50,368 bases of DNA from Clostridium oryzae (GCF_002029235.1 NZ_MZGV01000030.1:1-50368), one strand, 5' to 3'; numbered from the stretch's first letter, positions 8,118 through 15,987 are shown. Notes: generated from the sequence alone by a model not told the origin. A program made the numbers and translations.

Positions 8118-8693
8118 TTATAGGTTTTTGTAAACTTCTTCTATTAGTAATTCTGTCATTTCATTGAGGTATGAAGTGTCTGACATGTCAATAGCATCAA
8201 TAGATTTTTCACTCAACCTTAATGTGAGAGGAGTTTTATCTGTAAAAGCTGGCCAAACTGGTACTGATGTCCCGTTAGGATTGCCATTCTTTGCAAAATT
8301 AGTCCAATACGAGGACATAATTTTAGATAATTCAAAATCTCTTCCGTTTAATGGTCTCCAGCATCTATTAATAGTACCAAACACATACCATAATTCACTT
8401 GAATGAAAGGCACCAGCATTATCTCCAGGCATAATACGATCAAAATAATAAATATAAATAGGATTTTTCCTATGAAGTTTTAAGTGTGTTTTAGCCCAGG
8501 CTCTTGGAGAGAGCATAGATAAAGCCTTTATTCTAGCAAGTTGAACTTTTTCTAAGGCTTCTGTGCTATGAACATTAAAAAGAGACAAGTATCTGTCTGC
8601 GTATTCACCATTAATGGCTTTTATTGAATCATTAGCAAGCTCGCCAAGTCTCGCTAGCACCTCAGAGGTGCAAATTCTTCCAAGTACAAGCAA
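8118..8693 (-). pseudogene. Type-B carboxylesterase, C-terminal fragment
   Basis: The C-terminal 190 residues match the last third of a para-nitrobenzyl esterase/carboxylesterase (alpha/beta hydrolase, about 490 residues when whole). GAFHSSELWYVFG carries the catalytic His, and YWTNFAKNGNPNG and WPAFT are typical tail motifs. The part bearing the nucleophile GESAG elbow and the acidic residue is missing, so no activity is expected. No ribosome site supports the nominal start. The break lies about 60 bp from block copy 2, so the front was probably lost when that block arrived or recombined. Confidence 0.75.
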
Positions 8694-8860
8694 TGTTATC
8701 TAAGTACCTCAAATTCATTTTAACTAATCTTTTCAAGATGCATTTTTATACTATCATGTCATATAATACATATTTTATATGATTTTTCATGATAGCAAAT
8801 GCACAAAAGCCCGCCAACCTCCCTCTCCCAGAATATCAGCTAGCCTATCACTCCTACTCC

Positions 8861-9157
8861 CTACACTAGTTTCTTCTTAAACACATCCCTAAGTCCAGCC
8901 TTCTCAATCCTCTCTTCAATCTCTTTAACATCCATCGTATAAAGCCCAACTTCCTTCATATGCTCAAAGTACTCTGCTCCAGCAAAAGTATATCTATTCC
9001 TCCTGCCTTCCTTAGTCTCCATCTTTTCATTTGCATAGGCTATAATATCTCCGATTGCTGTAGTTCTAGGAAGTATTCGTTGCCATGTCCAAAAGCCTGG
9101 GAAACCGCATTATATACCGCTAGAGAGCCACTGGCGACAGCTTCAGCATGCGTTCCG
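8861..9157 (-). pseudogene. FAD-dependent oxidoreductase-like C-terminal fragment, copy 2
   Basis: Homologous to 844-1143. It reads HAEAVASGSLAVYNAVSQAFGHG and then shifts frame; the right frame resumes at TAIGDIIAYANEKMETKEG and runs to a TAG at 8861. A short deletion in the proline-rich loop after GHG explains the shift. It has no start and no nucleotide-binding domain. Confidence 0.65.
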
Positions 9158-9195
9158 AATTGCGATAAATTTATAGATAATAAATACGAAAGCTT

Positions 9196-9250
9196 AATAT
9201 GGACAAGATGAAATACTGAAGCCTCTACAGTCTTTCATCTTGTCCATATT
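9196..9250 (+). terminator. Long hairpin with T-tract upstream of xre copy 2
   Basis: An 18-bp perfect stem, AATATGGACAAGATGAAA (9196-9213) with its complement at 9233-9250, an ACTG/CAGT extension in the loop, and TTTTT directly after. It has the form of an intrinsic terminator but sits in front of the regulator gene, so it may be an attenuator or insulator, or the body of a small inserted element. The same hairpin occurs in copy 3. Confidence 0.6.
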
Positions 9251-9296
9251 TTTAGCTGCAGTTTATTATCTAAGGAAGTTATTACAATTCGCTGAT

Positions 9297-9674
9297 ATGC
9301 CTTGCAATAACTTGGCTGACAGACTTAAGAAGGCAAGAATGCTGACTGGCATGTCTCAGGTAGAACTTGCAAATAAGGTTGGCATAAGTTGTTCTGTTTT
9401 AAATGAAGTTGAGGCTGGCTATCGAGATAAGATTTTAAGACCTACTTTGCTTAAGCTGCTAACTGTACTTGATAAGGATATTCTTTGTGATGATTATTAT
9501 CTGTTTGTACTTGAGCAGGAAGAAAGGCTTAAGCTGCTTGTTGAGAAATATGGATTAAGAAAATTAGCTAGGTTGATTGGAGTTGATATTTCCAGTTTGG
9601 ATCGATGGAAAAAGGGGGATTATCAGATTTCTAGGAGGTATTTTGAAAGGATTTTGGAACTGAAATTGTTGTAG
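9297..9674 (+). CDS. Xre-family helix-turn-helix regulator, copy 2
   Basis: About 125 residues from the ATG of MPCNNLADRLKKARM, a close paralogue of 1180-1551. The N-terminal HTH contains MSQVELANKVGISCSVLNEV, and the second HTH-like segment contains LRKLARLIGVDISSLDRWKK. The frame extends upstream into the hairpin, but that part is not shared with copy 1 and is unlikely to be translated. AAGGAAG lies too far from the ATG (about 18 bases) to be a clear ribosome site. It is the only copy with both an intact frame and the long upstream hairpin. Confidence 0.75.
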   Translation: MPCNNLADRLKKARMLTGMSQVELANKVGISCSVLNEVEAGYRDKILRPTLLKLLTVLDKDILCDDYYLFVLEQEERLKLLVEKYGLRKLARLIGVDISSLDRWKKGDYQISRRYFERILELKLL

Positions 9675-9747
9675 TTTCACTTTCGGAAATTCTTTATATT
9701 ATTCATTATAATAGTAACTTACTAACCAAAAGCATACAGGTTATAAA

Positions 9748-9791
9748 AAACAGATGGATGAAAATATTATTAAATCATCCATCTGTTTTTT
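9748..9791 (+). terminator. Terminator downstream of xre copy 2
   Basis: AAACAGATGGATGA pairs with TCATCCATCTGTTT, followed by a T-run (TTTTTT at the stem end). Confidence 0.75.
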
Positions 9792-9889
9792 CACAGATCT
9801 ATTATCAGTATCCTTTTGAATTTCATGCCTCACATAAATTATCATAGAAAGCTATTTACAGAAAAATTTTCACACTCTCACTTAAAAAT

Positions 9890-9922
9890 AATAAGGAGCT
9901 GTTCTATCCTCAGCTCCTTATT
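9890..9922 (-). terminator. Terminator for the retropepsin pair
   Basis: AATAAGGAGCTG (9890-9901) and CAGCTCCTTATT (9911-9922) form a 12-bp stem. On the minus strand it is followed by ATTTTTAAG, placing it properly after the gene ending at 9986. Confidence 0.75.
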
Positions 9923-9985
9923 GCAATTGCAGTAATTCTTTAAATTATTCCTAATAATTTTTCTATTCATTTAAACCTATAATGC

Positions 9986-10375
9986 TTAATCCTTCAAAAA
10001 AATTTTATTTTCATCAATGTCTATAATTATTTTTGCAGCTTTAAGAAAGTCTAAACCTATTAATCCGTTTACTCTATCTTCTGGATCAATTTCTCCAAAA
10101 TCAATTCTCATATCTTCTATATTAATTCCTCCGATACCAATCTTATCTATTCTCTTTCTTAGTGAACTGCACATTCCTCCACCTAGACCATATGCATTAA
10201 TAATCTCGTCATCCAAACTTACTTCTGTATCCAATTTTTCTAAAAATACTGGAGATATTATTGTATGAAATGCTCCAGTATCTATAATAACATCTTCTAC
10301 TATAACTTCTTTTCCATCATGAGATAAAAATACATTAGTATATAACAACCCATTTTTATATATTAGCTTTTCCAT
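9986..10375 (-). CDS. Retropepsin-like aspartic protease
   Basis: A 129-residue single-domain aspartic protease of the retropepsin type. DTGA of VIIDTGAFHTII (residues 32-35) supplies the catalytic Asp and flap-side Ser/Thr region. GLIGLDFLKAAKIIID near the C-terminus is the usual hydrophobic-hydrophobic-Gly motif. Like retroviral protease it should work as a homodimer. No signal peptide or membrane segment is seen, so it is cytoplasmic. Its ATG directly follows the stop codon of the small gene 10376-10621, so the two are translated together. The natural substrate is unknown; the neighbour or a product of the same cassette is a candidate. Confidence 0.8.
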   Translation of the reverse strand: MEKLIYKNGLLYTNVFLSHDGKEVIVEDVIIDTGAFHTIISPVFLEKLDTEVSLDDEIINAYGLGGGMCSSLRKRIDKIGIGGINIEDMRIDFGEIDPEDRVNGLIGLDFLKAAKIIIDIDENKIFLKD

Positions 10376-10621
10376 TTACATTTTACCCCTTATGCCAATA
10401 TATTTAATCAACTGTATTTCAATTTTATCTTTTATAGTGTTATATACATATTGGCCCTTCTTACAATTTAAATGCTCTTTCATAGCCGCTTTGCCATCAT
10501 TGATAGCCTTTATGAATGCTACTTCATCAACAATTTCTTTATCTTCTTCCATATGCGATTCTACTACTTCAAATTTTACAAAGGTATTAGGATATATTTT
10601 TCGTACCTCTTCCCATTTCAT
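10376..10621 (-). CDS. Conserved small protein coupled to the aspartic protease
   Basis: An 81-residue acidic/basic mixed protein starting MKWEEVRKIYPNTFVKFEVV. A GTG four codons earlier is possible, but GGTGG spacing favours the ATG at 10621. It has no transmembrane or signal segment. The visible pattern is two strands, a charged middle (EEDKEIVDEVAFIKAI) and an amphipathic tail. Stop and start of the two genes abut, so the proteins are probably made in equal amounts. I know of no function; it could be an adaptor or substrate of the protease. Confidence 0.6.
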   Translation of the reverse strand: MKWEEVRKIYPNTFVKFEVVESHMEEDKEIVDEVAFIKAINDGKAAMKEHLNCKKGQYVYNTIKDKIEIQLIKYIGIRGKM

Positions 10622-10762
10622 GTATATCACCACCGCTCATCTTCATTTATCTATATTTTTATTATATCATACTTACTATTTTATAATATGCTCTTAGTAT
10701 TTTAAACTAGTAAAAAATATTAATAATTTTACATCCTTGCTATAAGGAAAACTTTGTATTTG

Positions 10763-11296
10763 TTATTTTCTTATTAAATCGAAGCATATATTTGTATACT
10801 TTTTAAATAATTCAATATCTGCTAATAAACCTGCTTTTAAATTTTCACATGTATTTATCGCCAAATTATATTGTTCTAATGTTATCTCCCCCTTATGCAA
10901 TGCATCTATTAATTCATCCATATCATCTTCTATTATTTCACCATTGGGATAGACTACTAAATCTAAATACAAATCATAAAAATATGGGACGTCATCATTG
11001 TCAACACCCTGTTTCCATATCATGTCAACGTACCATAATAGAATTTCATCTTTATCATTCAACATTGTAGTAATACAATAATATTCGTTGCTTAGCAATA
11101 TAGATAACCATTTGTAACCTCTATAGCATACAACTATATCTTGCCCATTAAATTTCCAAACTTGAGGTATGGAAACCTCTTTAATATCTATTAAACTGAT
11201 ATATCCATTAACAGTTTCATTTCTAATTAACTTTATAGTCTGTTTTTTCGATAAAATGCATTTCCATTCATCATAGGACAATCTACTTCTCTTCAT
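10763..11296 (-). CDS. DUF402/FomD-like protein
   Basis: A protein of about 177 residues beginning MKRSRLSYDEWK; AGGAG lies eight bases upstream of this ATG, so the longer in-frame extension is rejected. The middle (YFYDLYLDLVVYPNGEIIED, then DELIDAL and ITLEQYNLA) matches the DUF402 fold. FomD-type members of that fold hydrolyse nucleotide-linked phosphonates, and others act on nucleoside diphosphates. The Asp-rich strand pair YDLYLDLVV is where the metal-binding acidic residues usually lie. Specific activity is not predictable. It stands alone between block copy 3 and the retropepsin pair. Confidence 0.65.
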   Translation of the reverse strand: MKRSRLSYDEWKCILSKKQTIKLIRNETVNGYISLIDIKEVSIPQVWKFNGQDIVVCYRGYKWLSILLSNEYYCITTMLNDKDEILLWYVDMIWKQGVDNDDVPYFYDLYLDLVVYPNGEIIEDDMDELIDALHKGEITLEQYNLAINTCENLKAGLLADIELFKKYTNICFDLIRK

Positions 11297-11475
11297 GAAT
11301 TTTCTCCTATTATATTTACAATTTATCAGCATATGCTTAAACAATCTAGTTCAAATATAGTTGATTCAGGTTAATTATAACATATTTTATATGTATTTTT
11401 GTCTATATAATTATAATCGCAAAGCTCGCCAACATCCCTCTCCCAGAACACCAGCGAGCTCCTAATTCCTAATCT

Positions 11476-11765
11476 CTACACAATCTTCCTCTTAAACACA
11501 TCCCTAAGCCCAGCCTTATTTATCCTCTCCTCAATCTCCTTAACATCCAGTGTGTACAGCCCAGCTTCCTTCATATGCTCAAAGTACTCCGCTCCTGCAA
11601 AAGTATATCTATTTCTTCTTCCTTCCTTAGTCTCCATTTTCTCATTTGCATATGCAATAATATCACCGATTGCTGTTGTCCTTGGAAGTTGCAGTGGGGC
11701 TCTGGGAAACCGCATTATATCCCGCTAGAGAGTCACTGGTGACGGCTTCAGCATGCGTTCCAAAT
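11476..11765 (-). pseudogene. FAD-dependent oxidoreductase-like C-terminal fragment, copy 3
   Basis: Homologous to 844-1143 and 8861-9157. The front reads HAEAVTSDSLAGYNAVSQ, then about 11 bases (the GC-TTT-GG-CAT part) are missing and the frame shifts. The rest, PRTTAIGDIIAYANEKM onward, is open to a TAG at 11476. The deletion is at almost the same place as in copy 2 but is a different lesion. Confidence 0.65.
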
Positions 11766-11800
11766 TGCGACGAATTTATAGATAAAAAATATGAAAGCTT

Positions 11801-11855
11801 AATATGGACAAGATGAAATACTGACGCTTCAACAGTCTTTCATCTTGTCCATATT
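11801..11855 (+). terminator. Long hairpin with T-tract upstream of xre copy 3
   Basis: The same 18-bp perfect stem as at 9196-9250 (arms 11801-11818 and 11838-11855), again followed by T residues and again lying between the FAD-oxidoreductase tail and the regulator. The loop differs slightly, so the stem has been kept while the loop drifted. Confidence 0.6.
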
Positions 11856-11901
11856 TTTAGCTGTAGTTTATTATCTAAGGAAGTTTTTACAATACTCTGG
11901 C

Positions 11902-12063
11902 ATGTCTTGCAATACCTTGGCTGAGAGACTTAAGAAGGCAAGAATGATGACTGGTATGTCTCAGGTAGAACTGGCAAAAAAGATTGGCATAAGTCGTTCT
12001 GTTTTAAACGTAACCGTAAAAAAATCTCCGTATATATTTTTAGAAAAGATTTTGATAAACTAA
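11902..12063 (+). pseudogene. Xre-family regulator, copy 3, truncated
   Basis: It starts MSCNTLAERLKKARMMTG and matches copies 1 and 2 through the recognition helix (KIGISRSVLN). It then runs into IS66-end sequence at 12010 and stops after 17 unrelated residues. The second HTH-like half is lost. The truncated product would still hold most of one HTH. Confidence 0.75.
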
Positions 12064-12351
12064 ATCCAGTAGAAAGCAAGAAAACTACTTATCTACTGGA
12101 TTTTTTAGTTCTTTGATTTATGAATATCTTTATTTTGCAGGAAAACCTCGGTTGGAAGCTCCTTGGACCAAGGCATATGTTGTATCAGCGTGTCTCTATT
12201 TTTATCTTTATCTTCTAAATTTGAAAGCACATCCATCAAGTATACCAAGTATCTTTCTACGGATAAACCGTTCGCTTTTGCCGTTTCTATTACGCTGTAA
12301 ATAGTTGCACTTGCTCTAGCTCCCCTGGACGTATTGTGGAGAACCCAATTC
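12010..12351 (-). mobile_element. IS66-family element, 3' end remnant (left)
   Basis: The minus-strand frame ending at 12105 gives the last 80 or so residues of an IS66-type transposase (KNW, ARASATIYSVIETAKANGLS, MPWSKELP). It is followed by a hairpin and, at 12010, a GTAACCGT terminus typical of IS66 inverted repeats. The rest of the IS66 element is absent. A second, diverged copy of this transposase tail lies in opposite orientation at 15724-15987, on the other side of the recombinase trio. Confidence 0.7.
12062..12106. terminator. Terminator at the IS66 end
   Basis: AAATCCAGTAGA (12062-12073) and TCTACTGGATTT (12092-12103) form a 12-bp stem, with six T residues on the plus strand. It lies between the broken xre copy 3 and the IS66 tail. 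Confidence 0.75.
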
Positions 12352-12383
12352 TTTCTTTTATGTGTTATAGCACATAATCGTAA
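12352..12383 (+). repeat. RIT end, 32-bp direct core, left
   Basis: Identical to 15697-15728. The centre, TTATGTGTTATAGCACATAA, is a near-palindrome, as expected for a tyrosine-recombinase exchange site with two inverted binding arms. Confidence 0.7.
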
Positions 12384-12476
12384 TTATGTGTTCAACCGAG
12401 TTATGTGCTGCAATGATTTAACTTTAAGCAGTATAGCATAAACCATTGCAGGTGTTTAGCACATAACCAGAATAGT

Positions 12477-13487
12477 TTACAAAGTGTTCAGAAAGTTGAG
12501 TATATCCGATGAAGGCTTATAATTGTATGCTGAATTGCCTGATGACCCAGCTCTCTCCATAGCGTTACGCTTCATTTCTATATCAGCAGCCATGTATTTA
12601 TGTGTTGTCTCAATACTAGAGTGACCAAGCCATATTGCTATCGTAGATATGTCTACTCCAACTGCTAAGAGATTCATCGCAACAGAGTGCCGAAATGTAT
12701 GTGGTGTAATCTTTTTCTCGGCAAGCGCTGGTTCGGAAATGGCGGCCTCCTGTACTATTTTATCAATTCGAAAACGTATACCTGAACGTGTTAAATTCAA
12801 ACCGTTTTTGTTTATGAAGAGAAAGTCATCATTTTTTATGCCATTGTCAGCAACATACTTTTGAATATATTGAGCAGTAGTTTTCCATAATGGAACAATC
12901 CTCTCTTTTCTGCCTTTACCATGTATTTTAACACAAGTGCGGCTTGTGGTATTCGCATCCTTTAAATCTGAATACCTAATTGAAAGTAATTCAGACACTC
13001 GTACACCAGAATTGTACAGTATCATAAGCATTAGCTTATCTCTGGCACCCAAAGAAGATTTTGTATCACATGTAGCAAGCATAGCATTAAACTCTGATTT
13101 AGTAATGAAATCCATGGTTGGCACTTTGTGCTTTTGAAAGGGAATCATTAATGACCTTTTAATCAAACCACTATATTCTGGTTCCATCTCGGCAACGTAT
13201 TTTAAGAAAGCTCTAATTGCTGCCAAACGATTGTTTATCGTTACAGCCTTGTTTCTACGGGTGTTTTCCAGGCACTTGCAAAATTCCTGAAGATAATCGA
13301 GGCCGAAGTGCTCAAGTTCAGCTGAAACGGCTGATATATGGTATATTTCGGATAAAAAATGCAAGTATACACGAAATGTATCTCGGTAGGAACTTACTGT
13401 TTCACCCGATACTTTTCGTTGTTGCATTAATCTTTGCAAAAAGAAGTTCTGCAACAGTGTTTGAAATGATGGAGTGCTAGATTTCAT
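12477..13487 (-). CDS. ritC: RIT tyrosine recombinase, third gene
   Basis: A 336-residue tyrosine recombinase beginning MKSSTPSFQTLL at 13487; GGAGG eight bases upstream supports this start over the long upstream extension. It has an N-terminal SAM-like core-binding domain (about 1-110) and a catalytic domain with Arg in SGVRVSELLSI, HTFRHS (H-x-x-R), GHSS, and the nucleophile Tyr in THKYM. It overlaps the end of the second recombinase by 11 bases, so the trio is translationally coupled. Three different monomers probably act together at the element ends. Confidence 0.85.
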   Translation of the reverse strand: MKSSTPSFQTLLQNFFLQRLMQQRKVSGETVSSYRDTFRVYLHFLSEIYHISAVSAELEHFGLDYLQEFCKCLENTRRNKAVTINNRLAAIRAFLKYVAEMEPEYSGLIKRSLMIPFQKHKVPTMDFITKSEFNAMLATCDTKSSLGARDKLMLMILYNSGVRVSELLSIRYSDLKDANTTSRTCVKIHGKGRKERIVPLWKTTAQYIQKYVADNGIKNDDFLFINKNGLNLTRSGIRFRIDKIVQEAAISEPALAEKKITPHTFRHSVAMNLLAVGVDISTIAIWLGHSSIETTHKYMAADIEMKRNAMERAGSSGNSAYNYKPSSDILNFLNTL

Positions 13488-14424
13488 AACTATTACCTCC
13501 AAACATTTCTTCATATTTGGTACAGCTAAGTTCAAGTGTTTCAAGCGTTGCCGATAAGTACCAATAAGTATCTTCTGGCTTAACATGACCCATATACGTT
13601 GACAGGATGTATAAGTTAGCATTAATATCAATTCCTTGTTCCATCCAGTGACGTATGGTATTACAGGCCATTGTGTGGCGAAAGTCATACAATCTTACAT
13701 AGGGATAACCAATAGGATTTGCATCTAAACAATCACGAATTAATTTAAATGCATATGCTAGAGATCGTTTGGTTAAAGGTTTGCCATTTGTTGTGTAGAA
13801 AAATGGTCTATCTAAGCGCAAAACTCCTAGTTTCTGTTCTATCCATGATTTGTATTCAGAAAGTTTTTTCGCCACCGAATAATCAAAAGGGACATAGCGC
13901 TCTTTAGAAAACTTTGTTTCACGGACATGCAACACATTGTTATTAAGATCAATATCATCAATCGTAAGATTTATGGGCTCGGATGGTCTCAACCCCGTTG
14001 ACCACAATAATCCAATGACAACAGCTGTGGTCTTTGCGCGGATTCCATCTGGAGAATAAAGTTTATTGCAATTGTCCATTAATTGGACGATCTCATCTTC
14101 TGAGTAAATATAAGGAACGGGCCTATCACGAACATTTTTATATACCTGACCGCATATTAATTCGGCTTCATTGTCAAATACGGTTACATATCTTGAGAAA
14201 GGTCTAATGACCTCTAATTTTCTCCCCATTGTTTTATCAGATTGATTACCAGATGATATCCATGAAAATACAATTTCTTTGGTTATTGGACCATCATAAT
14301 TCTTGATAAGAGTGAACTTGACAAAGTTTCTCAGTACACTTTCTTCTTGTTGGAGTTTAAAGCCAAGACTATGTTTATAATCGATATAGCTATTTAGCTG
14401 CAGGAGAATTCTATTTTCATTCAT
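13477..14424 (-). CDS. ritB: RIT tyrosine recombinase, second gene
   Basis: A 315-residue tyrosine recombinase starting MNENRILLQLNSY at 14424; AGGAGGTGA lies five bases before this ATG. Catalytic features: Arg in TGLRPSEPINL, the box YDFRHTMA where the usual first His is replaced by Tyr, Gly-His in YMGHVKPE, and Tyr in DTYWYLS. The altered H-x-x-R box suggests a specialised or supporting role in the trio. It overlaps the first gene by eight bases (ATGAATGA). Confidence 0.85.
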   Translation of the reverse strand: MNENRILLQLNSYIDYKHSLGFKLQQEESVLRNFVKFTLIKNYDGPITKEIVFSWISSGNQSDKTMGRKLEVIRPFSRYVTVFDNEAELICGQVYKNVRDRPVPYIYSEDEIVQLMDNCNKLYSPDGIRAKTTAVVIGLLWSTGLRPSEPINLTIDDIDLNNNVLHVRETKFSKERYVPFDYSVAKKLSEYKSWIEQKLGVLRLDRPFFYTTNGKPLTKRSLAYAFKLIRDCLDANPIGYPYVRLYDFRHTMACNTIRHWMEQGIDINANLYILSTYMGHVKPEDTYWYLSATLETLELSCTKYEEMFGGNSYEI

Positions 14425-15613
14425 TAGAATCACCTCCTGGCCATGGTGAACCAACCTTACGAAGAGACTCAAAATCAACCTTCACGTACTGAGTAGTTGA
14501 ATCCAATGACTCGTGACCTAACAAATCCGCAGTGAGTTTCAATCCTCCACCAGTATTGTATATATGTGAAGCGGCAGTGCGACGTAGAGCATGGGTTCCC
14601 TTCCACCAACCATGTATATTTTCTTTTTCAAAAGCTCTACGAATTATGCCGCGAACGCACTCACGGCTCATTGCATCAAACTGGTTATTGAGTTGTTCGT
14701 GTTGAAACAGATAATCATTATTAATTTTGGGCCTATACGAGATAATATACTCCTCAAGCATGTGGCCTAGTTCGATAGAAATCGGAAGTGTTCTAATATG
14801 CTTGTTTTTGGTTTCGGATACTTTTAAGGTTCCAAGACTCCATTGGATATCAGTTATTTTGAGAGCTGCAACCTCAGCACATCGCATTCCAAGATCAAGC
14901 ATCAGGCACACAATAATTCTGTTGCGTTTATCCTTGGCTGTAGTACCATAGTAGTGATTTCTTAATCGAGTTTCTTCGTCCTCGGTTAAAATTATGGGAA
15001 CATTTTTCTTTTTCCACTCTGCCGGAGCTAGTGGTAATTCAAGAATCGAATGATTAACCGATATTTCCTTATACTCGAGAAACCTGAAAAAGTTCCTAAG
15101 AGAGGTGATATATCTACCTTTGCTTGATGGCCGTATATCAGCCAATTCACTGCAAATGTAATCTCTGAGATGCTTAGCGTTTAATGATGTAAATGTCTCA
15201 ATAAATGAGCTTCCTATGTATTTCAGAAAAGACTTAACATGTTGCCTCTCTGCCTGTGCCGACATGGTAGTAATACCTTTGAATTCTGTTGAATATTTGA
15301 AGAAATCATTCAATATAATATCGTACTCTGTAGGCTCTGGATGTTTTCGGTTATATTCTTTGTAGGAATCCCCGGTTATCATCAAGAAATAGAGATGTGA
15401 TGCAGGTTTGAGGTTATGATAGATTGTTGATGTGAAAACCTCTTTTGCTGTAGTCAATGTTTTAGTTATGTGCGCATACAGTTCAGCGGGAACTTGGATA
15501 TTCCAATCATCAGGAGCTTGTTCCAATGATTTGGAATAAAGGCGGATAGTTTGCTCAGAATAACCTTTTTCCATAAGAAAATCTGTGTATTGCTGGATTT
15601 TAATTTGGTCCAT
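14417..15613 (-). CDS. ritA: RIT tyrosine recombinase, first gene
   Basis: A 398-residue tyrosine recombinase, the longest of the trio. An AAAGGAGG ribosome site precedes ATG at 15613. An extra N-terminal region (1-110) comes before the core-binding domain. The catalytic domain has Arg in LGMRCAEVAAL, HALRRTAAS (H-x-x-R), LLGHESLD and the nucleophile Tyr in TTQYVKVD. First in the operon, with the promoter presumably in the 90 bp before it, inside the right inverted arm, so element ends and expression may be linked. Confidence 0.87.
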   Translation of the reverse strand: MDQIKIQQYTDFLMEKGYSEQTIRLYSKSLEQAPDDWNIQVPAELYAHITKTLTTAKEVFTSTIYHNLKPASHLYFLMITGDSYKEYNRKHPEPTEYDIILNDFFKYSTEFKGITTMSAQAERQHVKSFLKYIGSSFIETFTSLNAKHLRDYICSELADIRPSSKGRYITSLRNFFRFLEYKEISVNHSILELPLAPAEWKKKNVPIILTEDEETRLRNHYYGTTAKDKRNRIIVCLMLDLGMRCAEVAALKITDIQWSLGTLKVSETKNKHIRTLPISIELGHMLEEYIISYRPKINNDYLFQHEQLNNQFDAMSRECVRGIIRRAFEKENIHGWWKGTHALRRTAASHIYNTGGGLKLTADLLGHESLDSTTQYVKVDFESLRKVGSPWPGGDSNE

Positions 15614-15696
15614 AGTTTTTCCTCCTTTAAAATAGTTATGGAAAAACTATAACACCATCTGTGAGTTAACAGCACATAACCTGGTTGAACACATAA

Positions 15697-15728
15697 TTTC
15701 TTTTATGTGTTATAGCACATAATCGTAA
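15697..15728 (+). repeat. RIT end, 32-bp direct core, right
   Basis: Exact copy of 12352-12383 in the same orientation, although the sequences on both sides of it (inner arms and outer IS66 tails) are inverted relative to the left end. Confidence 0.7.
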
Positions 15729-15987
15729 GAATTGGGTTCTGCACAATACACCAAAGGGAGCTAGATCCAGTGCAACTATTTATAGTGTGATAGAAACAGC
15801 AAAAGCGAACGGTTTATCCGTAGAAAGATACTTGGTGTACTTGATGGGTGTGCTTTCAAATTTAGAAGATAAAGATAAAGATAAAAATAAAGACACTCTG
15901 ATACAACATATGCCTTGGTCTAAGGAGCTTCCAAGCGAAGTATTCCTTCAAAATAAAGATATTCATAATTCAAAGAACTAAAACTCC
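15724..15987 (+). mobile_element. IS66-family transposase tail remnant (right)
   Basis: Eighty-five residues of the IS66 transposase C-terminus (RKNWVLHNT, then ARSSATIYSVIETAKANGLS, then MPWSKELP), ending at a TAA at 15981. It is a mirror-image, diverged relative of 12105-12351. Homology stops just after the stop codon (about 15987), so the IS terminus is lost on this side. A short lysine/aspartate repeat (KDKDKNKD) is expanded compared with the left copy. Confidence 0.7.

Larger units (their letters stand above)
8757..9674. repeat. Chimeric block copy 2
   Basis: Second direct copy of the FAD-oxidoreductase-tail/xre block. It carries the extra hairpin segment between the two genes. Recombination with copy 1 would delete about 8 kb, and with copy 3 about 2.6 kb. 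Confidence 0.8.
11375..12009. repeat. Chimeric block copy 3 (truncated)
   Basis: Third direct copy of the FAD-oxidoreductase-tail/xre block. Homology stops at 12009 inside the regulator gene, where an IS66-type end (GTAACCGT...) begins. It shares the long hairpin with copy 2. Confidence 0.8.
12352..15728 (-). mobile_element. Recombinase-in-trio (RIT) element
   Basis: Three tyrosine recombinases in the same direction with overlapping ends are the defining content of RIT elements. The genes are enclosed by 29-bp inverted arms (12382-12410 and 15670-15698, 27 of 29 identical) and, just outside, by a 32-bp identical direct repeat (12352-12383 and 15697-15728). Several AGCACATAA words near both ends look like recombinase-binding sites. 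No cargo gene is present. Confidence 0.8.

Noticed and set aside
9240..9296. Extended N-terminus of xre copy 2 beginning in the hairpin
   Set aside because: The extra residues are encoded by the hairpin arm and are not shared with copy 1; a start there would lie within a stable stem.
10392..10705. Two plus-strand frames of 77-101 codons
   Set aside because: They are antisense to the small partner of the aspartic protease, Phe/Ile-rich, and lack ribosome sites.
12113..12304. Plus-strand frame of 63 codons
   Set aside because: It is antisense to the IS66 transposase tail, which matches the independent copy at 15724-15987.
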